Positions 6,009 to 8,881 of a stretch of DNA of 8,881 nucleotides are shown in pieces. The number at the start of each line of letters is the position of its first letter. Positions within the stretch are counted from its first letter, which is position 1. The stretch spans positions 1 through 8,881 of the forward strand of contig CAZHTF010000104.1 of assembly GCA_964535305.1 (NCBI GenBank), written 5' to 3'. Source of the DNA: CAZHTF01 sp964535305. Lineage in GTDB: Bacteria > Planctomycetota > Phycisphaerae > UBA1845 > Fen-1342. A program made the position numbers and the translations under genes. Below the pieces are notes generated by a model that did no database searches, had not been told where the DNA came from, and saw only the letters and a list, made by a program, of their open reading frames with translations.

Positions 6009-7913
6009 TCAATTCGGGTGGCACGACAGGCAGAGTGCGGCGTGCTCGAGCCTTAGCCCGTCGCGCGCGTCTGCCGGGCTGCTTGAGTACGCGCCCAGCG
6101 CGGAGGATTGCGGGAACTGTTCGCGTGCATGTGGATTGTGACACGTGGCGCAAGTCATCGCGCCACCTTCGAGTGGCAGCTCCGAAACGCGCGGCAGCGC
6201 CTGCATCACGCTCGAAACCGGCTGGCCGAGGTGGCCTCGCGGCGCCGGGTCGGCGTGCATCGCGTGACAGTTCAGGCACAGGCGCGTGGCCTGGTCGCGA
6301 AGCTGCGGCGCTCCGCGACGCACGCCGGCGGGCGCCTGTGGCGCGGGTGTCGCATGACAGAAGCTGCAGGCGCGCTGCGCCGCCGTCGGGCTTTCCGGTC
6401 GATGCGGATTCACGCGCCATGTTTCGCTGACGTGGCAATTCAGACATGCCGCGCTGGGGTTGCTGCGCTCGAAGCCGCGCACCAGTGCCGCATTCAGACG
6501 TGGGCGTTTTGCGGCGGCATCGCAGTGTTGCGCGATGTCGTGGCACGTCAGACACCCGATGCGTCCGTCCACGAACGGGCGGTCATCGGGCACGCGTGTG
6601 CGCGGCGTCGCGCCCGGCACGCCCACCGGGTGCACCTCGGCTCGCGCCCGCACCCCGTCGTGACACGCGATGCACAACGCGTCGACGCGCTCCGCCGCGA
6701 TGCGCGTCGGCGGGCCGGGCTCCGTGTGGCACGTGCGGCAGGCGTGCGTCTGCCAGTGCGGGTTCTGCACGCGCGGCGTCGGCGTGTCGGCGCGCCGCGG
6801 CGCGAAGTTCAGTGCGGCCGTCGTGCCGCTGCGCCAGGCATAGGCGCGTACACCCGGTCGCGCAAGCTGCTCCGCGACGAGCACGAAATACGCCGGCGAG
6901 AATCCGGCCGGCAAGGCCGTTTGCGCCTGTGGCAGCCGTGGCGAAATCGCGATGCCCGCGGGCAGCACCAGTGCGTCGCGGCCGTCCTGCACGTCGCCGA
7001 ATGCGAGCAGCGGCTCGCCCTCCGGCGTGAAGGCGTGCACGCGCTGCGAGGCGGCGTCGACGACAAACACGACGCCATCCGGCCCGATTGCGACGCTGCG
7101 CGGCCGGCCGAAGCGGCCGATGCGATCGCCGGGCCCGCCGATGTCGTGCAGCCAGCGTCCGTCGCGCGCCAGCACCTGCACGCGTGCGTTCAGCATGTCG
7201 ACGACAAAAACGTTGCCATCGCGGCCGTGCGCCAGGCCCATCGGCAGGCCGAATTGCCCCGGTCCGTCGCCGCGGCCGCCGATGGAGCGTGACCAGCGCC
7301 GCGTTGCGAGGTCGAAGATCTCGATTCGGTGCTGCGCGGCGTTGCTGACCCACAATTCGCCGTCGACCGCGGCCACGCCGGTCGGACGAAACGCGCCCGC
7401 TTCATCTGGCAATTGAAACAGGTGCACGGTCTGACCGCGTTCATCGCAATGTCGCACGCGTGCGCCGCTGGCGTCGGCGATGTACCAGCCGCCATGAGCG
7501 TCCGCTGCGATCGCGGTCGCGTTGATTGACGCGTCGCCAGCGCTGGACCAGCGGCCCTGCGACGCGTTCCACGCCAACGTGCCGCCGAAGGCACCGTCGC
7601 AGACCAGCAGCGTTTCGCCCGCGAGCGCCAGGTCCACCGGCTTGATCGGTCCGAGCGCCGGCTCTGGCGGCGTGCCGAAGAAGAACATCGAGAGCTCGAC
7701 CTGCGCGCTGCTTGGCGCGGCGGCGCCAGACAGATTGCCTAAAGCGATCACGGCGCAGCGCGCGTCGCCGCGAACGATGGGGCCGGCGTTCGGCTCGTTG
7801 CGCGTGCTGCAACCGGTCAGCGCCAGGTGCGCGATGAGGCAGGCCGCGCCGCAGAGCGCGGCGTTCGATCTGGCAGTCGAGCGTGCGTGCGCCGTCACGT
7901 GGTCAGCCGCCAT
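6009..7913 (-). CDS. Lipoprotein with NHL-type beta-propeller and octahaem c-type cytochrome domain
   Basis: A 634-aa exported electron-transfer protein. The start is ATG 7913, sharing one base with the preceding stop (TAATG); a longer frame to 8015 would only overlap the upstream gene. Residues 1-35 are a lipoprotein signal ending in lipobox LTGC, with Cys35 as the lipidated residue. Residues about 96-360 contain about six NHL/propeller blades, clearest in GQFGLPMGLAHGRDGNVFVV and RFGRPRSVAIGPDGVVFVVD. The C-terminal third has eight CXXCH haem-binding motifs, at about 392, 414, 454, 490, 516, 546, 588 and 628 (CRTCH, CIACH, CLTCH, CLNCH, CSFCH, CLNCH, CATCH, CLSCH), of the doubled-CXXCH type, ending CLSCHPN. 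Haem attachment requires export and a cytochrome c maturation system, not encoded here. No catalytic site is recognisable; the propeller may dock a partner or bind substrate (inference). It lacks a strong ribosome site, consistent with coupling to the tetrahaem gene. Confidence 0.88.
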   Translation of the reverse strand: MAADHVTAHARSTARSNAALCGAACLIAHLALTGCSTRNEPNAGPIVRGDARCAVIALGNLSGAAAPSSAQVELSMFFFGTPPEPALGPIKPVDLALAGETLLVCDGAFGGTLAWNASQGRWSSAGDASINATAIAADAHGGWYIADASGARVRHCDERGQTVHLFQLPDEAGAFRPTGVAAVDGELWVSNAAQHRIEIFDLATRRWSRSIGGRGDGPGQFGLPMGLAHGRDGNVFVVDMLNARVQVLARDGRWLHDIGGPGDRIGRFGRPRSVAIGPDGVVFVVDAASQRVHAFTPEGEPLLAFGDVQDGRDALVLPAGIAISPRLPQAQTALPAGFSPAYFVLVAEQLARPGVRAYAWRSGTTAALNFAPRRADTPTPRVQNPHWQTHACRTCHTEPGPPTRIAAERVDALCIACHDGVRARAEVHPVGVPGATPRTRVPDDRPFVDGRIGCLTCHDIAQHCDAAAKRPRLNAALVRGFERSNPSAACLNCHVSETWRVNPHRPESPTAAQRACSFCHATPAPQAPAGVRRGAPQLRDQATRLCLNCHAMHADPAPRGHLGQPVSSVMQALPRVSELPLEGGAMTCATCHNPHAREQFPQSSALGAYSSSPADARDGLRLEHAALCLSCHPN

Positions 7914-8569
7914 TACAGCCGGTGGCACGACAGGCACAGGCGACTGCGGGCGTTGGACATGACCAGCATGCCGGCGTGCCGCTCGCGATTGTGCGGGTCG
8001 TGGCAGGATGTGCACTGAATTCGTCCGTCGGGCAGCTTGATCCGCCCGTCGTGCGTCACGGCCGCGGGCGGGTGATAGCCGCTGGCGTTCTTTGGCTGCA
8101 TGACGCCGATCGGGTGGCTGCTCAGCCGCGAGCCGCCCTGCGGACGGGCAGCGCTGGCCGCGTCGGCCCAGCTGAGCGCATGCGGGCCGGCGTAGACGTC
8201 GCTCGCGACCGTCCCATCATGGCAGCTCAGGCAAATCAGCGACGCCGCATCCAACTCGCCGACGCGCGTCTGATACGAGCGTGTCGAACCGCGGCCCGCC
8301 GCGCTCGCAACCAGCAGCGGCGCTTCGCTGGCGCTGATGTGCGGCGTATGACAGGGGAGGCACAGGTCGCGCGGCAGCCGGCCCGCATCGGAGAAGTCGT
8401 GCTTGCTGCCGACAATGCCGCGGGCGGAGTCGGCCAGTACGTCGACCGTTGGGCTGGCCGCGATCGGCGGGTCGGACGCTTGCGCACCGAGCCGGCTGGC
8501 CAGGAGCGTCGCGACGAACAGCAGCCCGATGATCGGCGAGCCGTGGCGTATTGCGTGCGTGAGTGACAT
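7913..8569 (-). CDS. Periplasmic tetrahaem c-type cytochrome, doubled-CXXCH family
   Basis: A 218-aa exported cytochrome. The start is ATG 8569 because the signal peptide begins properly there (MSLTHAIRHG, hydrophobic IIGLLFVATLLA, likely cleavage after LGAQA, residues 27-31). An upstream TTG at 8605 would add 12 unneeded residues. Four CXXCH haem motifs occur at 70 (CLPCH), 113 (CLSCH), 186 (CTSCH) and 212 (CLSCH). The pattern CHTPH / CHDPH followed by LCLSCH is the signature of the doubled-CXXCH cytochromes. Histidines such as those in HPIGV and CHDPH may be distal haem ligands. The stop TAA overlaps the next gene's ATG by one base, so the two cytochromes are translated together and probably pass electrons between them. 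The gap to the upstream partial gene is 81 bp, with a small hairpin (CGGGC-AACAG... arms 8599-8613) but no clear promoter. The donor and acceptor are unknown. Confidence 0.9.
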   Translation of the reverse strand: MSLTHAIRHGSPIIGLLFVATLLASRLGAQASDPPIAASPTVDVLADSARGIVGSKHDFSDAGRLPRDLCLPCHTPHISASEAPLLVASAAGRGSTRSYQTRVGELDAASLICLSCHDGTVASDVYAGPHALSWADAASAARPQGGSRLSSHPIGVMQPKNASGYHPPAAVTHDGRIKLPDGRIQCTSCHDPHNRERHAGMLVMSNARSRLCLSCHRL

Positions 8570-8650
8570 GCGACCGACATTGTGGCGCGCCGCCGCTCCG
8601 GGCAACAGGCCCGCGACGAGGTTGGCCGTGCTTGTCGCACCAACTCGCTC

Positions 8651-8881
8651 CTATTTGAAATTCTGGACACGCGTTCCGCTGCGGAATACGGTTTGCTTCC
8701 AGACGAGTGTTCCTTTCGGCGGCGCGCCAGGCGGCGCGGCAGGCGCGCCGCGCGGGAATCGATCGACGGCGTATTCCAGCTGCTCGACGTAGCGTCTGCC
8801 TATCGTGCGTTCCGCCAGTTCGTAACGAGCTGCGATGCGACCCGCCTTGCTGCTGCCGACCTGTGTCGCATGCCTCTGCGG
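8651..8881 (-). CDS. C-terminal end of an unidentified protein, cut by the right edge
   Basis: An open minus-strand frame runs from the edge (codon starting at 8881) to TAG at 8653-8651: 76 codons without a start inside the window. It begins PQRHATQVGSSKAGRIAARY, continues with a charged helical stretch (ELAERTIGRRYVEQLEYAVDR), then a Pro/Ala-rich loop (residues about 40-54, RGAPAAPPGAPP), and ends in a likely beta hairpin (KGTLVWKQTVFRSGTRVQNFK without a charged tail). Natural residue composition and the same direction and close spacing (81 bp) as the cytochrome genes support it as the operon's upstream member. I do not recognise the family and assign no function. Confidence 0.65.
   Translation of the reverse strand, partial: PQRHATQVGSSKAGRIAARYELAERTIGRRYVEQLEYAVDRFPRGAPAAPPGAPPKGTLVWKQTVFRSGTRVQNFK

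Noticed and set aside
6108..7292. 394-codon plus-strand open frame opposite the octahaem gene
   Set aside because: Arg/Ala/His-rich composition without domains; it lies antisense to a gene with eight haem motifs and is a GC-driven shadow.
7914..8015. Longer N-terminus for the octahaem protein
   Set aside because: It would overlap the tetrahaem gene by 34 codons and bury the lipoprotein signal that starts properly at 7913.

Overview
The window is GC-rich bacterial DNA with closely packed genes. I favour a Planctomycetota-like organism, with moderate confidence. Three things point that way: an ECF-type sigma factor overlapping a GTG-started membrane Ser/Thr kinase, a LamG-like secreted protein with a PEP-CTERM tail, and NHL/doubled-CXXCH multihaem cytochromes. 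The single tRNA gene lacks an encoded CCA end, which argues against Gammaproteobacteria, where similar kinase/sigma cassettes also occur. No mobile element, CRISPR array or integrase is visible.

Layout. (1) 1-1073, plus strand: the 3' part of a pyruvate dehydrogenase E2 gene, cut by the left edge inside its Ala/Pro linker. (2) 1236-4443, minus strand: a regulatory cassette read as ECF sigma factor, then membrane Ser/Thr kinase (11-bp overlap), then a TPR-like protein. The kinase and TPR frames are the same reading frame, interrupted by one TGA, so they look like one 879-codon receptor-type kinase split by a stop codon. (3) 4444-4731: a divergent control region with a good candidate sigma-gene promoter and several inverted repeats. 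(4) 4732-5550, plus: a secreted LamG-like PEP-CTERM protein. (5) 5551-6008: no protein gene, but two strong hairpins with an alternative pairing, a near-consensus promoter, tRNA-Glu(TTC), and a terminator-like hairpin. (6) 6009-8881, minus: a cytochrome operon. It reads as the C-terminal end of an unidentified protein (entering from the right edge), a periplasmic tetrahaem c-type cytochrome, then, through a TAATG stop/start overlap, a lipoprotein combining an NHL-type propeller with eight CXXCH haem sites.

How the parts may work together. The sigma/kinase/TPR set looks like one signalling unit: a membrane kinase with a TPR-rich half probably outside the cytoplasm, plus its partner sigma factor. 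The two cytochromes together carry twelve haem-binding motifs and share a CHDG...HPxGV...DGRI-CxxCHD module. They plausibly form an exported electron-transfer unit, but no redox partner or substrate can be read from the window. The two most interesting points are the in-frame TGA in the kinase and the propeller-octahaem lipoprotein coupled to a tetrahaem cytochrome.
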